DNA of 64,000 bases from Bifidobacterium vespertilionis (GTDB lineage Bacteria; Actinomycetota; Actinomycetes; Actinomycetales; Bifidobacteriaceae), in contig NZ_RZNZ01000009.1 in NCBI RefSeq assembly GCF_008698145.1, positions 1 through 64,000 on the forward strand. The letters are read 5' to 3'. Both the position numbers and the translations under genes were made by a program. Below, one piece after another: positions 6,834-13,738 of the stretch. The stretch's first letter is position 1, and the number at the start of each line of letters is the position of its first letter. The notes below the pieces were generated by a model. The model was not told where the DNA came from, did not search any database, and worked only from the letters and a program-made list of their open reading frames with translations.

Positions 6834-8207
6834 ATGACAACAACGCAATCCGCGACGGGAACTGCCGCGGCCGCAGCGCAGCCGGCGCAGCTCACGCGCA
6901 ATGAGCGCCTTGACCGGCTGCCCTTCAACAAGGCCCACCGCAAGCTGCTCGTCGCCTCGGGCATCGGCTGGGCGTTCGACGCCATGGACGTGGGTCTGGT
7001 GTCCTTCGTGGTCGCCGCCATCGCCGCCGACCCGCACTTCAACCTCACGGCCACGGAGAAGTCCTGGGTGCTGTCCATCGGCTTCATCGGCATGGCGATC
7101 GGCGCCGCGCTCGGCGGTTACGTGGCCGATCATGTGGGCCGCAAGACCGTGTTCACCGCCACGCTGGTCATCTTCGGTCTGGCCAACGGCGGCATGGCCC
7201 TCGCCTGGTCGCTCGCTGCGCTGCTCGTGGCCCGCTTTGTGATCGGCCTGGGCCTGGGCGCCGAACTGCCGGTCGCCTCCACGCTGGTCTCCGAGTTCTC
7301 GCCCACCAAGCATCGCGGCCGCATGACCGTACTGCTCGAGTCCTTCTGGGCCGTGGGCTGGATCATCGCCGCGTGCATCGGCACCTTCGTCATCCCGAAC
7401 ACCGGCGACTGGGGCTGGCGCTGGGCGTTGGTGATCGGCGCGCTGCCGCTGCTCTACGCCATCGTCACCCGCATCCACATCCCCGAATCCGTGCGCTTCC
7501 TGGAGGCCCAGGGCCGGGAGGACGAGGCCGAGCGGGCCGTGCGCTACTTCGAGCAGGCCGGTGGCGTGGCCGCCGTCCCCTCGCCCAAGGGCAAGCCGCT
7601 GCCCAGGATCAAGACCCATGAGCTGTTCGGTTCCAAGTACATCGCGCGCACCGTGGCGATCTGGGCCACCTGGTTCTTCGTCAACTTCTCCTACTACGGC
7701 GCCTTCACCTGGATGCCGTCCCTGCTCGCCGACCAGTTCGGCTCCCTGACCAAGTCGTTCGGCTATACGCTGATCATCTCCCTCGCCCAGCTGCCCGGCT
7801 ACTTCCTGGCCGCCTGGCTGGTGGAGATCTGGGGCCGCCGCTGGACGCTGAGCGTCTTCCTGGCCGTGTCCGCCGTGGCCGCGTTCGCCTTCTCCCAGGC
7901 CGGATCGGTGGCCGCAGTGCTGTGCATCGGCATGCTGCTGTCCGCCTCCAACTTGGGCGCGTGGGGCGTGCTGTACGCGGTCACCCCGGAGATCTACCCG
8001 ACCCGTCTGCGCGGTGCGGCCTCCGGTGCCGCGGCGGCGTGCGGCCGTGTGGCGGCGATCATCGCCCCGCTGCTCATGCCCTGGTTCCTGGGCCTGGCGG
8101 GAGGCAACAAGTCGATCGCCTTCGTGGTGTTCGCCGTCGCCTTCGTGCTCGCCTGCGTGGCCGCCTTCTGCCTGCCCGAGCGCAAGGGCCTCGAACTGGA
8201 AGACTAG
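6834..8207 (+). CDS. niaP: MFS transporter, NiaP-type (nicotinate/nicotinamide uptake)
   Basis: A 457-residue major facilitator with 12 predicted membrane segments. After an Ala/Thr-rich N-terminal tail it shows LPFNKAHRKLL and GIGWAFDAMDVGLVSFV, characteristic of the NiaP (YceI) niacin transporter branch. The MFS signatures GGYVADHVGRKTVF (loop 2-3) and the loop 4-5 stretch GLGLGAELPVAS follow, and PEIYPTRLRGAASG lies in the second half. The ATG has a good ribosome-binding site (GAGAGAAGGA). It lies 94 bases downstream of an NrtR-type regulator, so NAD-responsive control is likely. Aromatic-acid transporters of the same superfamily are the main alternative. Confidence 0.75.
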   Translation: MTTTQSATGTAAAAAQPAQLTRNERLDRLPFNKAHRKLLVASGIGWAFDAMDVGLVSFVVAAIAADPHFNLTATEKSWVLSIGFIGMAIGAALGGYVADHVGRKTVFTATLVIFGLANGGMALAWSLAALLVARFVIGLGLGAELPVASTLVSEFSPTKHRGRMTVLLESFWAVGWIIAACIGTFVIPNTGDWGWRWALVIGALPLLYAIVTRIHIPESVRFLEAQGREDEAERAVRYFEQAGGVAAVPSPKGKPLPRIKTHELFGSKYIARTVAIWATWFFVNFSYYGAFTWMPSLLADQFGSLTKSFGYTLIISLAQLPGYFLAAWLVEIWGRRWTLSVFLAVSAVAAFAFSQAGSVAAVLCIGMLLSASNLGAWGVLYAVTPEIYPTRLRGAASGAAAACGRVAAIIAPLLMPWFLGLAGGNKSIAFVVFAVAFVLACVAAFCLPERKGLELED

Positions 8208-8355
8208 CGCCCCGGGCGGCGGGCCCGGATGAACGAGCCGGATGATCGGGCCGGTTGGCCGGCATGGATGGTCAAAGCGTATCGCTAGGATTGGCTCGGT
8301 TTGTGTGTAAGTAACAACAGGTAGAACCAGCAACAGTCCATAAAGAGAGGTTTCG

Positions 8356-10284
8356 ATGGCGGTTCGTGGTGATATTCGTAATGTGGCTATTGTGGCGCAC
8401 GTCGATCACGGCAAGACCACGCTCGTGAACGCGATGCTCCAGCAGTCGCACGTGTTCAACGAGCGCGAGGAAGTGCCGGATCGCGTGATGGACTCCAACG
8501 ATCTGGAGCGCGAGAAGGGCATCACCATCCTCGCCAAGAACACGGCCGTTGAGTACACCGGTCCGCTGGCCGCCAAGTACGGCCACCCGGAGGGCATCAC
8601 GCTCAACATCATCGACACCCCCGGCCACGCCGACTTCGGCGGCGAGGTGGAGCGCGGCATCTCCATGGTCGACGGCGTCGTGCTGCTCGTGGACGCCTCC
8701 GAGGGCCCGCTGCCGCAGACCCGCTTCGTGCTGCGCAAGGCCCTTGAGGCCAAGCTGCCGGTGATCCTGTGCGTCAACAAGGTCGATCGTCCGGACGCCC
8801 GCATCTCCGAGGTCGTCTCCGAGTCCACCGATCTGCTGCTGGGCCTCGCCCAGGACGTGATGGAGGAGGGCGTCGACATCGACCTCGACCACCTGCTCGA
8901 GCTTCCGGTGGTCTACTGCGCCGCCAAGGTGGGCTACGCCTCCGCCAACCAGCCGGCCGACGGCGCCCTGCCGGACAACGACAACCTCGAGCCGCTGTTC
9001 GAGGACATCATCAAGTACATCCCCGCCCCGGAGTACGAGGAGGGCGCCCCGCTGCAGGCCCACGTCGCCAACATCGACTCGTCCGACTTCCTCGGCCGTC
9101 TGGGTCTGGTGCGCATTTACAACGGCACTCTGGAGAAGGGCAAGACCTACGGCCTGTCCCGCGTGGACGGCTCCATCGAGAACTTCCGCGTGGCCGAGCT
9201 GCTGCGCACCCAGGGCCTCGAGCGCACCCCGGTGGCGTCCGCGGGTCCCGGCGACATCGTGGCCGTCGCCGGCGTGAACGACATCATGATCGGCGAGACC
9301 ATCGTCGATCCCAACGATCCCAAGCCCCTGCCGCTGATCCACGTGGACGACCCGGCCATCTCCATGACTTTCGGCGTCAACGACTCCCCGCTGGCCGGTA
9401 CCGAGGGCAAGGACCACAAGCTCACCGCCCGCATGATCAAGGACCGTCTGGACCGCGAGCTGATCGGCAACGTGTCCATCAAGGTCCTGCCCACCGAGCG
9501 TCCGGATGCTTGGGAGGTCCAGGGCCGTGGCGAGCTCGCGCTGGCCGTGCTGGCCGAGCAGATGCGCCGTGAGGGCTACGAGCTGACCGTCGGCCGCCCG
9601 CAGGTGGTCACCAAGAAGATCGACGGCGTGATCAACGAGCCGATGGAGAACACCACCATCGACGTGCCGGAGGAGTACATGGGCGCCGTCACGCAGCTGC
9701 TCGCCGACCGCAAGGGTCGCATGGACAACATGTCCAACCACGGCTCCGGTTGGGTGCGCCTGCAGTTCACCGTGCCGTCCCGCGGCCTGATCGGCTTCCG
9801 CACCGCCCTGCTGTCCGCCACCCGCGGCACCGGCATCGCGTCCTCCATCTCCGCCGGATACGCCCCGTGGACCGGCCAGATCGTCACCCGCCAGAACGGC
9901 TCGATGGTCTCCGACCGTCAGGGTGTGGCCACCCCGTACGCCATGCAGCGTCTGCAGGCGCGCGGCAACTTCTTCGTTGAGCCGCAGTCCCCGGTGTACG
10001 AGGGCCAGGTCGTGGGCGTGAACAACAAGCCCGACGAGCTCGATGTGAACATCACGCTCGCCAAGCACATGACCAACATGCGCTCCTCCACCGCCGACGT
10101 GCTGGAGACCCTGACTCCGCCGATCAAGATGAGCCTCGAGGAGTCCCTGGACTTCGCCAACGAGGACGAGTGCGTGGAGGTCACCCCGGAGTCCATCCGC
10201 GTGCGCAAGATCATCCTCGGCCGTGAGGATTGGTACAAGTGGCGCGCCAAGCAGCGCCGTCAGAACAATCAGGCGAACGCCTGA
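8356..10284 (+). CDS. typA: Ribosome-associated GTPase TypA/BipA
   Basis: A 642-residue translational GTPase related to EF-G. The N-terminal G domain shows AHVDHGKTT (G1, about residues 14-22), REKGITI (G2), DTPGHADFGGE (G3) and NKVDRPDAR (G4). EF-G-like domains follow, with the TypA-specific C-terminal region around 500-620. It is a stress and assembly factor acting at the 70S ribosome. Codon use is strongly biased to C-ending codons, as expected for a well-expressed gene. The stop codon lies inside a perfect 13-bp-arm hairpin, and the gene's last 24 bases are duplicated 106 bp downstream. Confidence 0.95.
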   Translation: MAVRGDIRNVAIVAHVDHGKTTLVNAMLQQSHVFNEREEVPDRVMDSNDLEREKGITILAKNTAVEYTGPLAAKYGHPEGITLNIIDTPGHADFGGEVERGISMVDGVVLLVDASEGPLPQTRFVLRKALEAKLPVILCVNKVDRPDARISEVVSESTDLLLGLAQDVMEEGVDIDLDHLLELPVVYCAAKVGYASANQPADGALPDNDNLEPLFEDIIKYIPAPEYEEGAPLQAHVANIDSSDFLGRLGLVRIYNGTLEKGKTYGLSRVDGSIENFRVAELLRTQGLERTPVASAGPGDIVAVAGVNDIMIGETIVDPNDPKPLPLIHVDDPAISMTFGVNDSPLAGTEGKDHKLTARMIKDRLDRELIGNVSIKVLPTERPDAWEVQGRGELALAVLAEQMRREGYELTVGRPQVVTKKIDGVINEPMENTTIDVPEEYMGAVTQLLADRKGRMDNMSNHGSGWVRLQFTVPSRGLIGFRTALLSATRGTGIASSISAGYAPWTGQIVTRQNGSMVSDRQGVATPYAMQRLQARGNFFVEPQSPVYEGQVVGVNNKPDELDVNITLAKHMTNMRSSTADVLETLTPPIKMSLEESLDFANEDECVEVTPESIRVRKIILGREDWYKWRAKQRRQNNQANA

Positions 10285-10290
10285 TTGTTC
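10263..10290 (+). terminator. Perfect hairpin over the typA stop codon
   Basis: Arms at 10263-10275 and 10278-10290 (13 bp, loop AA) include the stop codon TGA. No T-run follows, so a rho-independent terminator is uncertain; it may act in mRNA stability. Confidence 0.4.
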
Positions 10291-10366
10291 AGACGGCCGT
10301 CGCCGCCTTGGCGGCGGCTCCCCTCGCCTACGGGCAGTCCACTGGACTGCCCGCTTGACGGCTCGG
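10291..10366. repeat. Family E element, short form (E2)
   Basis: Contains the GCCGCCTTGGCGGCGGC-type hairpin and GGGCAGTCC-ACT-GGACTGCCC, and ends in GACGGCTCGG. Compared with copies elsewhere (GGACAGCCC/GGGCTGTCC) both arms of the second hairpin have changed together. It is flanked by an exact 24-bp direct repeat (10261-10284 and 10367-10390). Confidence 0.8.
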
Positions 10367-10398
10367 CAGAACAATCAGGCGAACGCCTGAGTGTAAAT

Positions 10399-10541
10399 GA
10401 CACGATCGTTCGCATTCTGCGACCTTGGAATTCGCAGACCGGAACGATCGTGTCGTTTTTGGGGCGTTTTGAGGGCTGAAAACGGACCGATCGTTCCGCT
10501 TTGTATTCCAACGTTCGCAGAGCGGAACGATCGGGCCGTTT
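10399..10541. repeat. Family D inverted-repeat cluster (D1-D2)
   Basis: Four arms with the core GGAACGATCG: at 10399-10411 (complement), 10441-10459, 10479-10500 (complement) and 10521-10541. The middle pair has a 19-base loop (10460-10478), the same as the three other family D copies. The outer pairs allow alternative pairing. The gap 10285-10569 contains only E2 and this cluster. Confidence 0.85.
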
Positions 10542-10569
10542 GCGCACCGGCCAGTGAATCGGCGGGCGC

Positions 10570-10575
10570 TACACT
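10570..10575 (+). promoter_or_regulatory. Probable -10 box (leaderless) of the membrane-protein gene
   Basis: TACACT lies 8 bases before the ATG at 10584, with no Shine-Dalgarno sequence between. Confidence 0.45.
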
Positions 10576-10583
10576 AAGGGACT

Positions 10584-11057
10584 ATGACAGTCCGGCACAT
10601 TCCCAGAACAGATCCGATTCCTCTGCCCGCGCGCGTGGCCCTGTGCGCGCTGCTCGGCGTTGTTTCCGCGGTCGTGGGCACCGGCGCGCATCGCATGGGC
10701 GCCTCGATGAACATCCCGTACGGCCTGCTGTTGGCCTTCGCGCTGCTCGCCGCGTCCACGGTTCTTGCGCGAGCCCTCGCTGGCGCCTCCGGTCTGGCCA
10801 TTCATCTGATCGTCGCATCGCTGGTCATCTGGCAGATGGGCGGCTATGGACCCGGCGGCGACATCCTCATGCCCACCGGCGGATCGTCGCTGGTGACTTT
10901 CTTCAGTCTGCGCGCAAGCGTGATCTGGGAGCTTGGCTCGATCGTGATCCAGACCGCCATTCTGTGTCTGCCCGCCAGACTGTTCGACGGGCTTAAGGAA
11001 CGGCCCGAAGCATCCGAATCGGCCGCCGTAGCAGTAGCAAAGGAGCGCCGCGCATGA
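10584..11057 (+). CDS. Small membrane protein of unknown function
   Basis: A 157-residue protein with about four hydrophobic segments (roughly residues 15-35, 45-65, 70-90 and 112-130) and a charged Glu/Lys/Arg tail. The layout resembles the actinobacterial DUF6113-type small membrane proteins, but the match is by size and topology only. The loop YGPGGDILMPTGGSS between helices 3 and 4 is glycine-rich. It overlaps pheA by four bases (ATGA), so it is translationally coupled to aromatic amino-acid biosynthesis. No function is assigned. Confidence 0.7.
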   Translation: MTVRHIPRTDPIPLPARVALCALLGVVSAVVGTGAHRMGASMNIPYGLLLAFALLAASTVLARALAGASGLAIHLIVASLVIWQMGGYGPGGDILMPTGGSSLVTFFSLRASVIWELGSIVIQTAILCLPARLFDGLKERPEASESAAVAVAKERRA

Positions 11058-12064
11058 GCGAAAACAGTGCGAACGCTGAGAACGCCATCAGACTGCATTA
11101 TCTGGGCCCCGAAGGCACCTTCACCCATCAGGCGGCCATCTCAGCCGCCGAGGCCTTGCGCCCGCTTGCGCCCGCCGGCGCCGAATTCACGCTCGTTCCC
11201 GAACCAGATGTGCCCGCGATCATGGCAGCCACGCGGTCCGGCGACGGTTGGGGAGTAGTGGCATGGGAAAACAACGTAGAAGGCTACGTAGTTCCTAATC
11301 TTGATGCGATGATCGACGCCGAGGATGTGGCCGGATTCGTGCGCGTGGGCGTGAACGTCGCCTTCGACGCCTTCGTCAAACCCGGAACGGACATGTCCAA
11401 GGTGCATACGGTCTCTGCCCATCCGCACGGACTCGCCCAGTGCAAGCGGTTCATCGCCGAGCATCGCCTGACCCCGGTGCCCGCATCGTCCAACGCCGCC
11501 GCCTGCCGTGATCTGGAACGCGACGAAATGGCGTTCGGCCCGGCCATCTGCGGCAAACTCTATTGGCTGGACACCGTGGCCAGCAATGTGCAGGACTATC
11601 AGGGCGCACGCACCGAGTTTCTGGTGGTCGCCCCGCGGCGGGAGGTGCCGGGACTGCTGGCGAAGGCGCGCGCCAACGGCGTGGCCGAATTCGAGTCGAT
11701 CCTGACGTTCATTCCGCTGCACACCGGCCCGGGCGTGCTCGCGGACCTGCTTGACGTGCTGCGCGACGCCGGCCTCAACATGACCAGCTTCATCTCACGA
11801 CCCATCAAGGGGCACGACGGCACATACAGCTTCATCGCCACCTTCGACGCAGCCCCCTGGGAGGACCGGTTCCGAGCGGCTTTGAGCGAGGTGGCCGAGC
11901 ATGGCGACTGGGCCAAGACGCTGGCGGTCTATCCGCGCCGCGAGAGGCCGAATCCGCCGGTGGATGCGTGGATGCTGCCCGAAGGCGGCGTGCATCTGGA
12001 CGCCGATGCGCTGCCGGACGACTGGCAGGCGGACGAGATCGTAAGGAAGGAGCTGTTGTGGTGA
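11054..12064 (+). CDS. pheA: Prephenate dehydratase
   Basis: A 336-residue enzyme converting prephenate to phenylpyruvate in phenylalanine synthesis. The catalytic domain starts with LGPEGTFTHQAA (about 17-28) and holds WENNVEGYVVPNLD. The C-terminal ACT domain (about 200-285) contains GVLADLLDVLRDAGLNMTSF. Three motifs differ from the usual family pattern: ENNVEG in place of ENSxEG, ARTEF where TRF is normally read, and ISRP in place of the phenylalanine-binding ESRP. It is coupled to the gene before (ATGA) and to tyrA after. The C-terminal extension beyond the ACT domain is about 50 residues. Confidence 0.85.
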   Translation: MSENSANAENAIRLHYLGPEGTFTHQAAISAAEALRPLAPAGAEFTLVPEPDVPAIMAATRSGDGWGVVAWENNVEGYVVPNLDAMIDAEDVAGFVRVGVNVAFDAFVKPGTDMSKVHTVSAHPHGLAQCKRFIAEHRLTPVPASSNAAACRDLERDEMAFGPAICGKLYWLDTVASNVQDYQGARTEFLVVAPRREVPGLLAKARANGVAEFESILTFIPLHTGPGVLADLLDVLRDAGLNMTSFISRPIKGHDGTYSFIATFDAAPWEDRFRAALSEVAEHGDWAKTLAVYPRRERPNPPVDAWMLPEGGVHLDADALPDDWQADEIVRKELLW

Positions 12065-13143
12065 ACGCTGTGGTAAACGATGGAAATGCCATGCCGAAGG
12101 CCCAGACCGTCGGAATTGTGGGCCTTGGCCTGATCGGCGGATCGCTCGCCTTGCGTCTGGTGGATCGGGATCGTACGGTGATCGCGTGGAATCATACCGC
12201 GCGGCCGTACGAGTCGGCCCGTGCGGCCGGCGTGCGCTGCGTGGACACGCTGGCCGATCTGGCCGCCGCCGCGCCTGACGTGATCGTGCTGTGCAATCCG
12301 CTCAAGGCCATGCCGGACGTGCTGGGGGAGTTGGCCGGATCGCTTGTGCCCGAGACCACGCTGACCGATGTGGGCAGCGTCAAGGGCATGGTGCGCGATC
12401 AGGTGAAGGCCGCCGGTCTGGATGCGCAGTATGTGGGAGCCCATCCCATGGCGGGCAATGAGCGTTCCGGCTGGGCCGCCGCCGATCCGACGCTGTACGA
12501 CGGGGCATTGTGGGCCGTGACCGTGGACGATTCCACCGATTACCACCGGTTCCTCGCGGTGGCGGAACTCATTACGGCCGGCGTGGGCAACCGGATCATC
12601 GTGCTCGATGACACGGTGCACGATCAGGCCGCCGCGCTCATTTCGCATATGCCTCATGTCGTCGCCACCGCGCTGGCCAACCAGCTGACCGACGATCCGA
12701 ACCGCAATGTGGCCGCCGCCCTCGCCGCCGGTTGCTGGCGGGACATGACCCGCGTCGCCCTCACCGATCCGGACCGCACGCGTGCGATGGTGGAGGAGGA
12801 TGCTGCCAATGTGGAGGCCCTGCTGCGCTCGATGGCCGCGAAGCTCACCGCCGTGGCCGATCTGCTGCGCGATGAGGCCTCGGAAGCCAGATCGGATTCC
12901 GATCCGGGGGCTTCCGTCCCGCATACCCCCGCCGCGATGCTGGACTTCTTCGCCGATGCCGATCCGTTCCGCGCCTACAAGGCCGCCGAACGGGCCGGGG
13001 GAGTCACGCCGGAGCAGCGGACGATCGAGTTGACCGATGATGGCTGGCGTGGCGAGCTGCTGGAATCCGCCCGCCGCGGCGAGCATGTGATCCGCCTAGA
13101 CGGTCCACGCCGCTTCACCGCCGAAGTCCGCTCCGCGCTGTGA
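12058..13143 (+). CDS. tyrA: Prephenate dehydrogenase
   Basis: A 361-residue NAD(P)-dependent enzyme making 4-hydroxyphenylpyruvate from prephenate. The dinucleotide-binding motif GIVGLGLIGGSLA is near residues 18-30, and the TyrA signatures TDVGSVKG and GAHPMAGNERSGW follow. The GTG at 12058 (or the adjacent GTG at 12061) is preferred because AAGGAAGG lies 7 bases upstream. Both overlap the pheA stop, so the two branches of aromatic synthesis are co-translated. An upstream ATG at 11968 would place 30 residues of Arg-rich shadow sequence in front and is rejected. The C-terminal 60 residues are more variable. Confidence 0.88.
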   Translation: MVNAVVNDGNAMPKAQTVGIVGLGLIGGSLALRLVDRDRTVIAWNHTARPYESARAAGVRCVDTLADLAAAAPDVIVLCNPLKAMPDVLGELAGSLVPETTLTDVGSVKGMVRDQVKAAGLDAQYVGAHPMAGNERSGWAAADPTLYDGALWAVTVDDSTDYHRFLAVAELITAGVGNRIIVLDDTVHDQAAALISHMPHVVATALANQLTDDPNRNVAAALAAGCWRDMTRVALTDPDRTRAMVEEDAANVEALLRSMAAKLTAVADLLRDEASEARSDSDPGASVPHTPAAMLDFFADADPFRAYKAAERAGGVTPEQRTIELTDDGWRGELLESARRGEHVIRLDGPRRFTAEVRSAL

Positions 13144-13170
13144 GGTTGATTCGTTGCCCTGACTGGTTTT

Positions 13171-13244
13171 GTCATCCTGAGCGAAGCGAAGGATCCTTAA
13201 TCTTGTGCACAAAGTCAAGGATCCTTCGCTTCGCTCAGGATGAC
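13171..13244. repeat. Family A hairpin repeat
   Basis: GTCATCCTGAGCGAAGCG arm at 13171 and its complement ending at 13244, around a short loop with TTGTGCACAA. A short half arm follows at 13253. Confidence 0.85.
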
Positions 13245-13277
13245 ACAAGGGTGCTCAGGATGACAACACAGCACATC

Positions 13278-13381
13278 GTCATCCTGAGCGAAGGCGCAGC
13301 CGGAGTCGAAGGATCCTTAACTTTACGCACTATTGGCCTAATGCGAAATGACGAAGGATCCTTCGCTTCGCTCAGGATGAC
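13278..13381. repeat. Family A hairpin repeat
   Basis: Second copy in the tyrA downstream gap, with a longer left arm containing GGCGCAGCCGGAGTCG and a loop of about 35 bases. Another GCTCAGGATGAC half arm follows at 13391. The gap 13144-13409 holds nothing else. Confidence 0.85.
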
Positions 13382-13409
13382 GTAAGGGTGCTCAGGATGA
13401 CGGAATCAC

Positions 13410-13718
13410 TCACCGCCCGCCGAAGTGGGGGCGCTCCGGGACGGGCTTGAGGCGGACGATCGTATGGGCGTCGATCCGCACGTCCTCGGCGGGGCGCGAG
13501 CCATTGGCGGCGGCGTCGCGCGTGAGTTCCAGAACCGTCCCGTCCCATGAGCGCACATGACCCACGAAGTCGCGGAATTTCATGCGGCCGTCGGCCGGAT
13601 CCACGCCGATCGCCGTGCGCACCACCACGCGCGCACCGGCTGGAATGGCCGGAACGCCACGGGCCCCCATGCCATGCGCGCCCGCCGTGACCGGTGCAGC
13701 CGGAATCTGGTCTGTCAT
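13410..13718 (-). CDS. Small conserved protein of unknown function
   Basis: A 102-residue soluble protein. The central part (VPAIPAGARVVVRTAIG...MKFRDFVGHVRSWDGTVLELTRD) looks like a small beta-barrel, and resembles the domain found at the N-terminus of some actinobacterial acetyltransferases; this is a resemblance only. The ATG at 13718 has GGAG 7 bases upstream, and an alternative ATG at 13736 is two bases after the permease stop. It is the last gene of the ABC operon 17457-13410, so an accessory role in that system is possible but unproven. Confidence 0.7.
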   Translation of the reverse strand: MTDQIPAAPVTAGAHGMGARGVPAIPAGARVVVRTAIGVDPADGRMKFRDFVGHVRSWDGTVLELTRDAAANGSRPAEDVRIDAHTIVRLKPVPERPHFGGR

Positions 13719-13738
13719 CGTCGTCTCCAATCTCATGC

